From: Paenibacillus sp. XY044
GTDB taxonomy: Bacteria > Bacillota > Bacilli > Paenibacillales > Paenibacillaceae
Assembly: GCF_002257645.1 (NCBI RefSeq)
Contig: NZ_NQMO01000010.1
Coordinates: 1 to 64,000, forward strand
DNA length: 64,000 nt
Direction of reading: 5' to 3'
Shown here: piece after piece, positions 1 to 8,280 of the stretch
How the letters are laid out: every line of letters begins with the position of its first letter
How positions within the stretch are numbered: the first letter of the stretch is position 1
Notes under the pieces: model-generated
The model's database searches: none
Told to the model about the DNA's origin: nothing
Seen by the model: the letters and a program-made list of their open reading frames with translations, nothing else
Position numbers and translations under genes: made by a program

Positions 1-288
1 CCACAGCTTTTTTAAGTATTCGTTCTCTGCTCGTAGCCGGTGGAGCTCTGCATCCACGCTCTGTTCACGCGTTCGAGGCCTTCCTTTCAAGGGACCTCCA
101 GCTTTTCCTCGCTTCTCTTCCAGTCCATGTGTTCCTTCCTCTTGAAAGTACTTCACCCACCGCTGAACAGATTTGTGGGTAATCCCTAGCTCTTTGGCCA
201 CACTTTTATATCCCATACCTTTATGCAAGTACAACTGAACTGCCTTTTGCTTAAACTCAACAGAATATGTCTTCCGAATTTCGCCCAT
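1..288 (-). CDS. IS3-family transposase OrfA, N-terminal part (cut by window edge)
   Basis: Reading leftward from an ATG at 288, the frame stays open to base 1 and encodes about 96 residues. The N-terminus (MGEIRKTYSVEFKQKAV) and the helix-turn-helix around VAKELGITHKSVQRWV are typical of IS3-family OrfA proteins, which bind the element's terminal repeats. The visible end, LRAENEYLKKLW, matches the leucine-zipper-like tail of OrfA, so OrfB with the DDE integrase core should lie to the left, outside the window. A GGAGGGG Shine-Dalgarno site lies just upstream of the start. Whether the element is intact cannot be judged from here. Confidence 0.9.
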   Translation of the reverse strand, partial: MGEIRKTYSVEFKQKAVQLYLHKGMGYKSVAKELGITHKSVQRWVKYFQEEGTHGLEEKRGKAGGPLKGRPRTREQSVDAELHRLRAENEYLKKLW

Positions 289-357
289 GAAAAATCCCCT
301 CCAAGTAAACTTTAGTGCGCTTTCTTAGCACTTGTCTACTCAAAGGGGATAATATCA
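1..357 (-). mobile_element. IS3-family insertion sequence, orfA-proximal end
   Basis: The transposase start at 288 is followed outward by about 70 bp of non-coding sequence. On the minus strand this begins TGATATTATCCCC near 357, a plausible terminal inverted repeat because IS3-family ends usually start with TG. The other end is outside the window, so the repeat cannot be confirmed. The element lies about 60 bp beyond the stop codon of the GNAT gene and does not interrupt it. The exact boundary is inferred. Confidence 0.6.
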
Positions 358-420
358 GTTCCCGGAGGGCTCCTTTTCTTTGGGCTGAACACGTATGCAT
401 CAGCGCTGTATCCGCTGCCG

Positions 421-1560
421 TCAGATATAATGCAGTCCGGCCAAATAAGGCAGAGGTATCGTACCGAAGGCTTCCGGTGCCCATGCCAGGTGGGGGGACT
501 CGGGATCAAACAGAAGCGACAGTAAACCGCTGTCATCCAGCACGAGTTCTTGCCCCTTGTTCGTTAACGTGTATGATCTGCCGCCGGCAGCTTCTTCGAT
601 GCGGATAAAGGATTTCCAGTCCACCTTGAGCAGCGGGGAACACTGCGTGAGAAGGCTTTGGGCATCTGCGATCCATACGGTGCCGCTGTTCGGGCCGGAT
701 TTCACCGCGGCGCCGGCCTGCTGCAGCAGATTTAGCAGGGTTTGCTCCTGCCAAGGCACGGGAACCTCCAACCGCTGAGCCGATTGGCGCTGCAGCGTTT
801 CGGCCAGCAGCCGAGCGACCGCCTGCGGATGGCCTCCCCACTCGACGGCCTTGGCCGGTTCGCCTGCCGGCACAGATGGTTGAACCGTCGGAACGGCCGC
901 AGCCAGAAAAGCTTCCACGGTGCCGTTTCTGCGGGCTATAAGCGTCTCTTGGCGCATCAAGGTGATATCGGCAATCGCGCTGCTGCCAAGCAGCGTGAGC
1001 AGCTGTGCGGGTCCCTGCTCATAGGCCGGAGAAGTGCCGGAGATGATTCCGGAAATGCCGAAGGTATCCTCCGGCTGCATGGGGCTGATGCTCCAATGGT
1101 CTGTATCCGGTTGCAAAAGGGCTGAGGCGCTGCCGTTATCCAGCATGGCATAATGGACTCTGCCAAAATCGTAACAGTCCGCCCGGCGGTACAGGGAGCG
1201 GCCTCCGGATACGAATACAAGGGAAGCCCCGGAGCGTTGTGCATGTTTCATGCATTCCGCCAGAAGGGTGCTGGCCAGATTTTGCCCGCGGTAGTCGGGG
1301 TGTGTGCATACCGAGCCGATGCTGAACACGTTCAGCCTGGCTTCCCCGATCCGCATCACGTCCGGGGCCAGTCCCATAAACGCCACCAGCTCGCCCTCGT
1401 CCGTAAACGCGCCGTATGAATGGCTGATGCCCGGTTGAAAAAGGGCCGGAAACGATTTGCCCATAGAAGGCTGGCCAGGCTTGCCAAATACAAGGTCCGA
1501 CAGGTCTGCCGCCTGTTTTAATTCACTCGAATAGAGCAGCCGAATCTTCAAGTTATACAT
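421..1560 (-). CDS. GNAT-family N-acetyltransferase (Eis-like two-domain form)
   Basis: This 379-residue protein has an N-terminal acetyl-CoA-binding GNAT fold. The core motif is visible as FSIGSVCTHPDYRGQNLASTLL near residues 80-100, including the RGQ pyrophosphate loop (usual form Q/RxxGxG/A). The C-terminal half resembles the second GNAT-like and SCP2-like portions of Eis-type acetyltransferases. Such proteins acetylate amines on small molecules or proteins in the cytosol, but the substrate cannot be read from the sequence. The gene stands alone, with the IS end behind it and a divergent reductase in front. Confidence 0.8.
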   Translation of the reverse strand: MYNLKIRLLYSSELKQAADLSDLVFGKPGQPSMGKSFPALFQPGISHSYGAFTDEGELVAFMGLAPDVMRIGEARLNVFSIGSVCTHPDYRGQNLASTLLAECMKHAQRSGASLVFVSGGRSLYRRADCYDFGRVHYAMLDNGSASALLQPDTDHWSISPMQPEDTFGISGIISGTSPAYEQGPAQLLTLLGSSAIADITLMRQETLIARRNGTVEAFLAAAVPTVQPSVPAGEPAKAVEWGGHPQAVARLLAETLQRQSAQRLEVPVPWQEQTLLNLLQQAGAAVKSGPNSGTVWIADAQSLLTQCSPLLKVDWKSFIRIEEAAGGRSYTLTNKGQELVLDDSGLLSLLFDPESPHLAWAPEAFGTIPLPYLAGLHYI

Positions 1561-1803
1561 GCCTCCTCATCCGTCATGCTTGTTGTCTAGGTCGAGAATA
1601 AGTATAGTCCTCTATGCGGATAAAGTGAAGATGGGATTATCAGTTTCCTTTGTCGAAAGTCCTGGATGTCCGAAAAGCCGCTGTCTGCTCCAACGTTACA
1701 AAAAAGTGCTTAAATGACTTTAAAGTGCGTACTTCCCGAGGAGGCAATCCGGGTGCACAATAGAGACATCACGAAGCACAATATACAAAGGAGCTGACAT
1801 TCC

Positions 1804-2880
1804 ATGAATGATCATAAATCGGTTAAGGAAGAACGGAAAGTGGCACTGGTCGTCGGGGCCAATGGGGTGATTGGACGCAATCTCATCGACTATTTGCTGA
1901 CACTGCCGGATTGGGAAGTGATCGGGGTATCCCGGAGGGGAGGGGAGGACCGGGAGCGGGTCCGCTATATCGCGGCAGATCTGTTGGACCCGGAAGACGC
2001 CCGGCGCCGCCTGGGGGCGCTTCCCGAGGTAACGCATCTTTTCTACGCCGCTTATCAGGACCGTCCGACCTGGGCCGAGCTGGTGGCGCCAAACCTGGCC
2101 ATGCTGGTCAACAGCGTCGAGGCGGTCGAAGCAGGATCGCCGGGACTGCGGCATGTCAGCCTGATGCAGGGGTACAAAGTGTACGGTGCGCATCTCGGCC
2201 CGTTCAAAACCCCGGCTAAGGAATCGGACGCCGGCCATATGCCGCCCGAGTTTAATGTGGATCAGCAGCAGTTTTTGGAGAAACGGCAGCAGGGGAAGGC
2301 TTGGACCTGGTCGGCCATTCGGCCTTCGGTGGTAGCGGGCTTTGCCTTAGGCAATCCGATGAATCTGGCTATGGTCATCGCCGTGTACGCGTCCATCTCC
2401 AAGGAACTGGGCATTCCGCTCCGTTTTCCGGGAAAACCGGGGGCCTATCATACGCTGATGGAGGTCACCGATGCCGGGCTTCTTGCTAAAGCCACCGTGT
2501 GGGCCGCAACCGATCCGCGGTGCGCGAATCAGGCGTTCAATATCAATAACGGGGATTTGTTCCGCTGGAACGAAATGTGGCCGAAAATCGCCGCTTACTT
2601 CGGAATGGAGACGGCGCCGCCCCTTCAGATGTCCCTGGATGTCGTTATGGCCGACAAGGAGCCGCTGTGGAATGACATGATCCAAAAGCACGGGCTGGAG
2701 ACTCATTCCTATCAAGAGGTTTCCTCCTGGGGCTTCGGCGACTTCGTCTTCTCCTGGGATTACGATTTCTTCGCCGACGGGACCAAAGCGCGCCGCTTTG
2801 GCTTCCATGAGTACGTGGATACGGAAGAGATGTTCATGAGCATTTTCGATGATTTGCGCCGGCGTAAGGTCATTCCGTAA
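1804..2880 (+). CDS. PRISE-type SDR (progesterone 5-beta-reductase/iridoid synthase-like enone reductase)
   Basis: A 358-residue extended short-chain dehydrogenase. The nucleotide-binding motif is GANGVIG near residue 18. The region YKVYGAHLGPFKTPAKE near 123-140 matches the KxxYxGPF-like block that holds the catalytic lysine in plant progesterone 5-beta-reductases and their bacterial relatives (PRISE family). A second conserved block, WSAIRPSVVAGFALGNPMN near 168-186, supports this. Family members reduce activated C=C bonds of enones with NAD(P)H in the cytosol. An AAAGGAG site precedes the ATG, and a terminator follows. An HxlR regulator lies 208 bp downstream in convergent orientation and may sense a reactive carbonyl, but this is inference. 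Confidence 0.75.
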   Translation: MNDHKSVKEERKVALVVGANGVIGRNLIDYLLTLPDWEVIGVSRRGGEDRERVRYIAADLLDPEDARRRLGALPEVTHLFYAAYQDRPTWAELVAPNLAMLVNSVEAVEAGSPGLRHVSLMQGYKVYGAHLGPFKTPAKESDAGHMPPEFNVDQQQFLEKRQQGKAWTWSAIRPSVVAGFALGNPMNLAMVIAVYASISKELGIPLRFPGKPGAYHTLMEVTDAGLLAKATVWAATDPRCANQAFNINNGDLFRWNEMWPKIAAYFGMETAPPLQMSLDVVMADKEPLWNDMIQKHGLETHSYQEVSSWGFGDFVFSWDYDFFADGTKARRFGFHEYVDTEEMFMSIFDDLRRRKVIP

Positions 2881-2928
2881 TGTGTTTGTTTGGTCCCCAG
2901 ACCTATAATATCCTATTGTTTAAAAAAG

Positions 2929-2970
2929 AGAGGCTGCTCCTGATCTTGCAGGAATGCAGCCTCTTTGTTT
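2929..2970 (+). terminator. Rho-independent terminator after the PRISE reductase
   Basis: The arms AGAGGCTGC (2929-2937) and GCAGCCTCT (2956-2964) pair perfectly around an 18-nt loop and are followed by TTGTTT. It sits 49 bp after the reductase stop codon. Confidence 0.8.
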
Positions 2971-3088
2971 ATGCATGCTTCTGATTCTTCAGAGAAATGC
3001 CCAGAGTGCGCCGCCGCCGGTGTCTTCAAACCACGGATCTGCCGATGGCCAGGCTTGGGCCTGCCCTTGCAGCCGGACAACCTGCTTG

Positions 3089-3463
3089 TTACGGCGCAGA
3101 CTCCAAGCGGGAGTTTTCTCTGATAGCCGCATTTCCCTGGTACTTTTTATCGATATGCATTTCTCCCCATCGGCACATCATATGCAATAGCTCCTTCATG
3201 CTCCAGCCGTATTCGGTCAGTTCATACTCGACCTTGGGAGGAACCTCATTGTAGATAATGCGGTGAATGATGCCCTCGTCTTCCAGTTCGCGCAAATGCT
3301 GGGTCAGCATTTTCTGGGTAATGGAAGGAATGAGGTGTAGGAGCTCATTGTTCCGCTTTTTGCCGAAGGTCAGATGAAACAAGATGACCGGCTTCCACTT
3401 CCCACCGATCACCTCCAGGGTTACTTCCACCGCCGTATTGTATATTTTCACCGGTTGATCCAT
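3089..3463 (-). CDS. HxlR-family winged-helix regulator
   Basis: This 124-residue protein has the HxlR signature: EVIGGKWKPVILFHL near residues 17-31, then ITQKMLTQHLRELEDEG in the recognition helix and a wing ending EYELTEYGWSM. HxlR proteins are small dimeric DNA-binding regulators that often respond to aldehydes, quinones or disulfide stress. The usual N-terminal cysteine of the redox-sensing members is absent; a cysteine occurs only late, near residue 104. The gene faces the PRISE reductase tail to tail and is divergent from the GntR gene. Its target is not shown by the sequence. Confidence 0.85.
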   Translation of the reverse strand: MDQPVKIYNTAVEVTLEVIGGKWKPVILFHLTFGKKRNNELLHLIPSITQKMLTQHLRELEDEGIIHRIIYNEVPPKVEYELTEYGWSMKELLHMMCRWGEMHIDKKYQGNAAIRENSRLESAP

Positions 3464-3559
3464 ACGTTCGCACCTCCGTTTAATTACTTCAAATATAGCA
3501 TGTTTGCTACGATCCGCGTAACAAGCGACGGGGAATAGGAGGGCATTTCATTTTTGTTC

Positions 3560-3596
3560 TTGAATTTAATATATGTATGCGATATATTGCATACAT
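3560..3596 (+). promoter_or_regulatory. Promoter with embedded operator for the GntR-ilvD operon
   Basis: A sigma-A-type promoter is visible: TTGAAT (3560-3565), 17-bp spacer, TATATT (3583-3588). Overlapping it is a perfect inverted repeat, ATGTATGC (3573-3580) and GCATACAT (3589-3596), with an 8-bp gap. FCD-type GntR regulators bind palindromes of this general kind, and the regulator gene begins 22 bp later, so autorepression is the simplest reading. Confidence 0.7.
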
Positions 3597-3617
3597 AAGA
3601 TAAAGGAGTGAACGATC

Positions 3618-4313
3618 ATGCCGATTCCCCAAAGTTATTCCTCACCCATGCGGATGACCGCCAAGGAGCGGGCCCTCAGCCAAATTCAGAGATGGATCAT
3701 TGACGGCACCCTGCATCCTGGAGAAAAGCTGGTGGACTCCGAGTTGGCGGAGGCTCTGGGGGTTTCCCGAACCCCCGTGCGCGAGGCGCTGCAGCTGCTG
3801 GAAGTTCAGGGACTGGTGGAAATGCATCCGGGAAGGGACACGCGCGTCCAGACCGTCGAGAAGGATGACATTCTGAAAATGTACGCTACCTTGGCGGCGC
3901 TGCATTCCCTGGCGGCTGAAACGGCGGCAACCCATATTTCGGCCGAGCAAATCGAACAGCTGAAGGGGCTTAACGCCGATTTCGCCGCCGCGATCGAGCA
4001 GGGGCAGCCGTACCAGGCGATGGAGCTCGACGAGCAGTTTCATAATCTGATTGTGGACGCTTCGGATAATGCTTATGTCGCATCCTTCAGCGCTTCGCTG
4101 CAAATCCACATTCGGAGGTTCAAGTATGTTTTTTTGGCCCAGCCGGTATCGGCAACCGCTGCTTCGGTAGAAGAGCATGCCCAAATCATTAAGTCGTTCG
4201 AGAAAAAGGATGCGGTGTTGGCTGCGTCGGTGATGAAACAAAACCTGCTGAGACCGATGAAGGAGCTTTATGCATTCATTCAAAACCAGTCGGAAGGAGA
4301 CATGCAGAAATGA
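3618..4313 (+). CDS. GntR-family regulator with FCD ligand-binding domain
   Basis: The 231-residue protein has an N-terminal winged helix (LGVSRTPVREALQLLEVQGLV near residues 48-68, the GntR hallmark). It is followed by an all-helical FCD domain with histidines typical of metal-assisted acid binding (FHNLIVDAS and the later EEHAQIIKSF). FCD regulators sense small carboxylates or sugar acids. Its last four bases (ATGA) overlap the start of the dehydratase gene, so the two are translationally coupled. The palindrome over its own promoter suggests autoregulation. The effector may be a substrate or product of the dehydratase, which is an inference. Confidence 0.9.
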   Translation: MPIPQSYSSPMRMTAKERALSQIQRWIIDGTLHPGEKLVDSELAEALGVSRTPVREALQLLEVQGLVEMHPGRDTRVQTVEKDDILKMYATLAALHSLAAETAATHISAEQIEQLKGLNADFAAAIEQGQPYQAMELDEQFHNLIVDASDNAYVASFSASLQIHIRRFKYVFLAQPVSATAASVEEHAQIIKSFEKKDAVLAASVMKQNLLRPMKELYAFIQNQSEGDMQK

Positions 4314-6007
4314 CGAGTCAAGATCCACGTGATCTGCGTATCCGCAGCAAAGTTATCAGTGAGGGCGTAAACCGTGTACCGAACCGGGCCATGCTCCGGG
4401 CGGTCGGATTTAAGGACGAGGATTTCAAGAAACCGATGATCGGAGTAGCCAGCACCTGGAGCGAAGTGACGCCCTGCAATATGCATATTGATGAATTGGC
4501 CAGGGAAGCCAAGAAGGGCGCCTCGGCCGGCGGCGGGGCTCCGCTCATTTTCAATACGATCACCGTTTCCGACGGCATTTCGATGGGGCATGAAGGCATG
4601 CTGTTTTCGCTGCCCAGCCGCGAAATTATTGCCGACTCGATTGAAACCGTCGTGAACGCCGAGCGTTTTGACGGCCTGGTAGCAATCGGCGGGTGCGACA
4701 AGAATACGCCGGCCTGCCTGATGGCCATCGGCCGCATGAATCTTCCGGCTGTATACGTATACGGAGGCACCATCCAGCCTGGATCGCTGAACGGCCGGGA
4801 CGTAAATATCGTGACGGCCTTCGAAGCAGTCGGACAATACCATGACGGCAAAATGAGCCCCGAGGAGCTCCATCAAATCGAGCGCCATGTTTGTCCGGGT
4901 GCCGGAGCCTGCGGAGGGATGTACACGGCCAATACCATGGCTGCGGCTGCGGAGGCGATGGGCATGAGCCTGCCCGGTTCCTCGTCGACGGCGGCTGTAG
5001 CAAGCGGTAAAGCCGACGAGTGCGCGAGGGCGGGGGAGACGGTCATCCAGCTCCTCGACAAAGGCATTTATCCGAGAGACATTATGACGAAAAAAGCATT
5101 CGAGAACGCTATTACCGTCGTCATGGCCTTGGGAGGATCGACCAACGCCTTTCTGCATCTGCTGGCCATCGCCCATTCGGTTCAGGTCGATCTGACCATC
5201 GACGATTTCGAGCGGATTCGCAAGAAGGTGCCGCATCTTGCCGACTTGAAACCGAGCGGCCGGTACATGATGCAGGATCTGAGCGATGCCGGGGGTGTCC
5301 CTGCGGTCATGAAGCTGCTGCTCGAAGCGGGCCTTCTTCACGGTGATTGCATCACCGTAACCGGGCATACGATCGCGGAAAATTTGGCAGCGGTGCAGCC
5401 GCTGCGGAGCGGCCAGGATGTCGTCAGACCGCTGGATCAGCCGCTGAAGCCTACCGGGCCGCTCGTCCTGCTGAAAGGCAATTTGGCGCCGGAAGGGGCC
5501 GTAGCCAAAATGTCCGGCCTGAGCAACCTGTCATTTACCGGGCCTGCCCGCGTATTTGACAGTGAAGAGGAAGCTACGGACGCGATCGTGAACGACCGTA
5601 TCCGGAAAGGGGATGTCGTCGTCATCCGCTATTGCGGACCGAAGGGTGGTCCGGGCATGCCGGAAATGCTGTCCGTCACCGCCATGATTGTGGGCAAAGG
5701 ACTGGGCGGCGACGTGGCGCTTCTGACCGACGGCCGGTTTTCCGGCGGCTCGCACGGTTTTGTGGTCGGACACGTGGCTCCGGAAGCTCAGGTCGGCGGC
5801 CCGATCGCCCTTCTCCGGGAGGGGGACATCATTACGATCGACAGCGAAACCCAAGAAATCAATATGAAGGTCAGCCCTGAGGAACTAGAGAACAGGGCGA
5901 AGCAATGGCTCCAGCCGCAGCGGAAGCATTCCGCCGCCGTGCTGCGGAAGTATGCGCGGCTCGTATCCTCGGCTTCCAAAGGAGCCGTAACGGATGGAGA
6001 TGTTTAA
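4310..6007 (+). CDS. ilvD: Dihydroxy-acid dehydratase (IlvD/Edd family)
   Basis: A 565-residue Fe-S dehydratase. Three cysteines sit at cluster-ligand positions: Cys56 in TPCN, Cys129 in GGCDKN and Cys201 in GAGACGGMYTANTM. This is the pattern of [2Fe-2S] DHADs rather than the [4Fe-4S] E. coli type. Other family blocks include DGISMGHEGM, SLPSREIIADS, ALGGSTNAFLH and DGRFSGGSHGF. DHAD converts 2,3-dihydroxy-isovalerate or -methylvalerate to 2-keto acids for valine and isoleucine. No other ilv or leu genes are adjacent. The translationally coupled FCD regulator is typical of sugar-acid catabolism, so an aldonic-acid dehydratase role is an alternative. Start chosen at the ATGA overlap. Confidence 0.85.
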   Translation: MTSQDPRDLRIRSKVISEGVNRVPNRAMLRAVGFKDEDFKKPMIGVASTWSEVTPCNMHIDELAREAKKGASAGGGAPLIFNTITVSDGISMGHEGMLFSLPSREIIADSIETVVNAERFDGLVAIGGCDKNTPACLMAIGRMNLPAVYVYGGTIQPGSLNGRDVNIVTAFEAVGQYHDGKMSPEELHQIERHVCPGAGACGGMYTANTMAAAAEAMGMSLPGSSSTAAVASGKADECARAGETVIQLLDKGIYPRDIMTKKAFENAITVVMALGGSTNAFLHLLAIAHSVQVDLTIDDFERIRKKVPHLADLKPSGRYMMQDLSDAGGVPAVMKLLLEAGLLHGDCITVTGHTIAENLAAVQPLRSGQDVVRPLDQPLKPTGPLVLLKGNLAPEGAVAKMSGLSNLSFTGPARVFDSEEEATDAIVNDRIRKGDVVVIRYCGPKGGPGMPEMLSVTAMIVGKGLGGDVALLTDGRFSGGSHGFVVGHVAPEAQVGGPIALLREGDIITIDSETQEINMKVSPEELENRAKQWLQPQRKHSAAVLRKYARLVSSASKGAVTDGDV

Positions 6008-6015
6008 ACAAAGCA

Positions 6016-6050
6016 GGGGGCACCGCGGGCAGAAGCGGCGCCCCCTTTTT
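6016..6050 (+). terminator. Terminator of the GntR-ilvD operon
   Basis: GGGGGC pairs with GCCCCC, extended inward by CCGC/GCGG with one A-C mismatch, and is followed by TTTTT at 6046-6050. It starts 8 bp after the ilvD stop codon. Confidence 0.85.
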
Positions 6051-6296
6051 ACAGTTGCCACAGAAGCTTCGAATAGAATAGCCCGCATAAATCCGCCTTA
6101 ATTTGGAAATTGTAGACCCATGATTCACCGTTTCCTCTGTGCTCTACTAATCGCCGAAGTGACGGCAAATGACGGATGGAGAAACCTCTTTTGTTTGTAA
6201 CGATATGCACATGGTTTATATATAACTAGGACAATTTTCCTTGTTCACAACCGAATTAAGGTTTATTTACATTCCATGTTAAAGAGGCGAGGCTGC

Positions 6297-7847
6297 TTGG
6301 ATTCCACAACACTGGTTAATTCACTTGTGCTTTTAATGGCTGGTCTGCTGCTCGTCGGCGTTCTGACCACCAAATTTTCATCGAGATTCGGCATGCCGGC
6401 CCTTGTGCTGTTTATTGTCGTCGGCATGATGATTACGCGGTTCGTTTATTTCGACAACGTCCTCATTACCCAGATCGTCGGGATTTTAGCCCTGATCGTC
6501 ATTTTGTTCGAAGGGGGGATGCAGACGAAGTTTGAGGACATTAAGCCGGTCATCAAGCCGGCCCTGTCGCTGGCGACGGTGGGGGTACTTCTCACGACCT
6601 TTATTGTGGGCGTCTGCGCCAAGTATATTTTGGGCGTGTCCTGGGTGGAAGCCTTTCTCTTCGGTGCCATCGTCGGATCGACGGATGCGGCCGCGGTGTT
6701 TTCCGTGCTTGGAGGGAAAAATATAAAAAAGCGCCTGACCTCCACCCTGGAAGCCGAATCCGGCAGCAACGACCCGATGGCCGTCTTTCTTACCGTCTCC
6801 CTGATCGAATACTATCAGCATCCCGAGGCGGAAATTTTCCAAATGATCCTGTCGTTTTTCTGGGAAATGGGAATCGGCCTGATCATGGGTCTGCTCATCG
6901 GCAGGCTGGCCGTCTACGTCATCAACAAAATCAATTTCGATTCGTCCGGCCTGTATCCCGTCATGGCGCTCGGTTTCGCCATTCTGGCGTACAGTGCCAC
7001 CTCCGTGATCCACGGCAGCGGGCTCCTCGCCGTCTATGTGACGGCTATCGTAATGGGCAATTCCGATTTGGCCTATGGGCGCTCGATCATGCATTTTAAC
7101 CAGGGGTTCGGCTGGATGATGCAGATCGTCATGTTCGTGCTGCTCGGCCTGCTCGTCTTTCCGACCGAGCTGCCGGGCATCGTCGGAGAAGGTCTGCTGC
7201 TCTCCCTGATCCTCATGCTGATTGCAAGGCCGGTCGGCGTCTTTCTCAGCACGCTCGGGATGAGGTATTCCTTCCGGGAAAAGCTGCTCATTTCCTGGGC
7301 CGGCCTGCGCGGAGCCGTACCGATCGTGCTGGCGACCTATCCGATGCTGGCGGAAATGGAGCACGGGCGGCTGTTTTTTAACGTGGTGTTTTTCGTCGTG
7401 CTGACCTCGGCCATTATTCAGGGGGCGACGATCTCCCCGTTTGCGGGGAGATTGGGGCTGGCAGGGGAAATCAAACCAACCAATCCTTCGCTCCTGGAAC
7501 TGACGGCTTTGGGCAAGGCGAAGTCGGAGATCAACCATGTGGACGTCAACGATACGATGGCGATTGCCGGCAAGGAAATTTCCGAGCTCGACCTGCCGGA
7601 GGACATTTTGTTTACGGCGATCATCCGAAACGAACAGATCATCGCTCCGCGCGGAAACACGAGGATCGAGTCGGGAGATACGGTGTATGTGCTGAGCCCG
7701 AAGGTGAAACGGAAACAGGTAAAGGCGATTCTGACCTCGCCTGCACTCCCGGTTGTCCATCTCAATGAGGAGAAGCAGAGGCCTGAGGAGGCGACCAACA
7801 TCATACCGCCTAAAGACCCGGACGACCCTCCGGAAAAGGAAACTTAA
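6297..7847 (+). CDS. CPA1-type potassium/proton antiporter with C-terminal TrkA-C domain (CvrA/NhaP2-like)
   Basis: The protein has about 12 membrane segments covering the first 390 residues, then a cytosolic tail. The conserved CPA1 helix carries FLFGAIVGSTDAAAVFSVL and the charge-bearing ESGSNDPMAVF. The tail holds a TrkA-C (RCK-C) regulatory domain around ELDLPEDILFTAIIRNEQIIAPRGNTRIESGDTVYVLSP. Such antiporters exchange K+ or Na+ for H+ at the cytoplasmic membrane and are often gated by nucleotides. A TTG at 6297 is preferred because AAAGAGG lies 9 nt upstream. An ATG at 6276 in the same frame has no good ribosome site and would place that site inside the gene. Confidence 0.85.
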   Translation: MDSTTLVNSLVLLMAGLLLVGVLTTKFSSRFGMPALVLFIVVGMMITRFVYFDNVLITQIVGILALIVILFEGGMQTKFEDIKPVIKPALSLATVGVLLTTFIVGVCAKYILGVSWVEAFLFGAIVGSTDAAAVFSVLGGKNIKKRLTSTLEAESGSNDPMAVFLTVSLIEYYQHPEAEIFQMILSFFWEMGIGLIMGLLIGRLAVYVINKINFDSSGLYPVMALGFAILAYSATSVIHGSGLLAVYVTAIVMGNSDLAYGRSIMHFNQGFGWMMQIVMFVLLGLLVFPTELPGIVGEGLLLSLILMLIARPVGVFLSTLGMRYSFREKLLISWAGLRGAVPIVLATYPMLAEMEHGRLFFNVVFFVVLTSAIIQGATISPFAGRLGLAGEIKPTNPSLLELTALGKAKSEINHVDVNDTMAIAGKEISELDLPEDILFTAIIRNEQIIAPRGNTRIESGDTVYVLSPKVKRKQVKAILTSPALPVVHLNEEKQRPEEATNIIPPKDPDDPPEKET

Positions 7848-7850
7848 CAC

Positions 7851-7888
7851 AAAAGCCCTGCCTTCTTTGCGAAGAAGCAGGGCTTTTT
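7851..7888. terminator. Bidirectional terminator between antiporter and DUF1634 genes
   Basis: AAAAGCCCTGC (7851-7861 region) pairs with GCAGGGCTTTTT (to 7888). A-run and T-run flanks on both sides allow it to stop the convergent genes on both strands. Confidence 0.85.
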
Positions 7889-7902
7889 GGAAAGCCGGCG
7901 AC

Positions 7903-8280
7903 TCAAGCTTTTCCCAGGATGAAGCTGATAATCAGGATGAGGAGCACCAGGGTGGTAATCCCCGTATACAGCTTGTCGCCTTCGCGCACAAATACCCAGA
8001 TCGAGATGGCGACGCGCAGCACGGGGGTCAAAATCAGAAGGATCAATCCGGCCGTGATGACTGCGTAAGGCTTGAATGACGCGATCCCGCTCACAATATC
8101 GGGAAGGCTGTGCGGGTAGGAGCTGCCTGGGTAACCGCTGCTTCCTTGAATCAAGAAGAGCAGCAGTCCTGCGATGATAACGACCGCGCTCAGCACGACG
8201 CCGACCCGGAGCCAGCGGCTGACGGCCAGCTCCACCTCCAAAATATCCTTCTCTTGCTGTCGCTCTTTCGGTTCGCTCAT
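7903..8280 (-). CDS. DUF1634 membrane protein
   Basis: From the ATG at 8280 this is a 125-residue protein with three hydrophobic segments (VGVVLSAVVIIAGLLLFLI, YAVITAGLILLILTPVLRV and GITTLVLLILIISFILG), matching the DUF1634 family. DUF1634 genes commonly sit next to TSUP exporters, as here. The start overlaps the exporter stop codon by ATGA, which is why it is preferred over the in-frame ATG at 8304. The biochemical role is unknown; an accessory subunit of the exporter is a reasonable inference from the translational coupling. Confidence 0.8.
   Translation of the reverse strand: MSEPKERQQEKDILEVELAVSRWLRVGVVLSAVVIIAGLLLFLIQGSSGYPGSSYPHSLPDIVSGIASFKPYAVITAGLILLILTPVLRVAISIWVFVREGDKLYTGITTLVLLILIISFILGKA

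Noticed and set aside
6486..7850. A 454-codon minus-strand frame opposite the first antiporter
   Set aside because: Low-complexity, highly charged product and no ribosome site; the antiporter on the plus strand is unambiguous.
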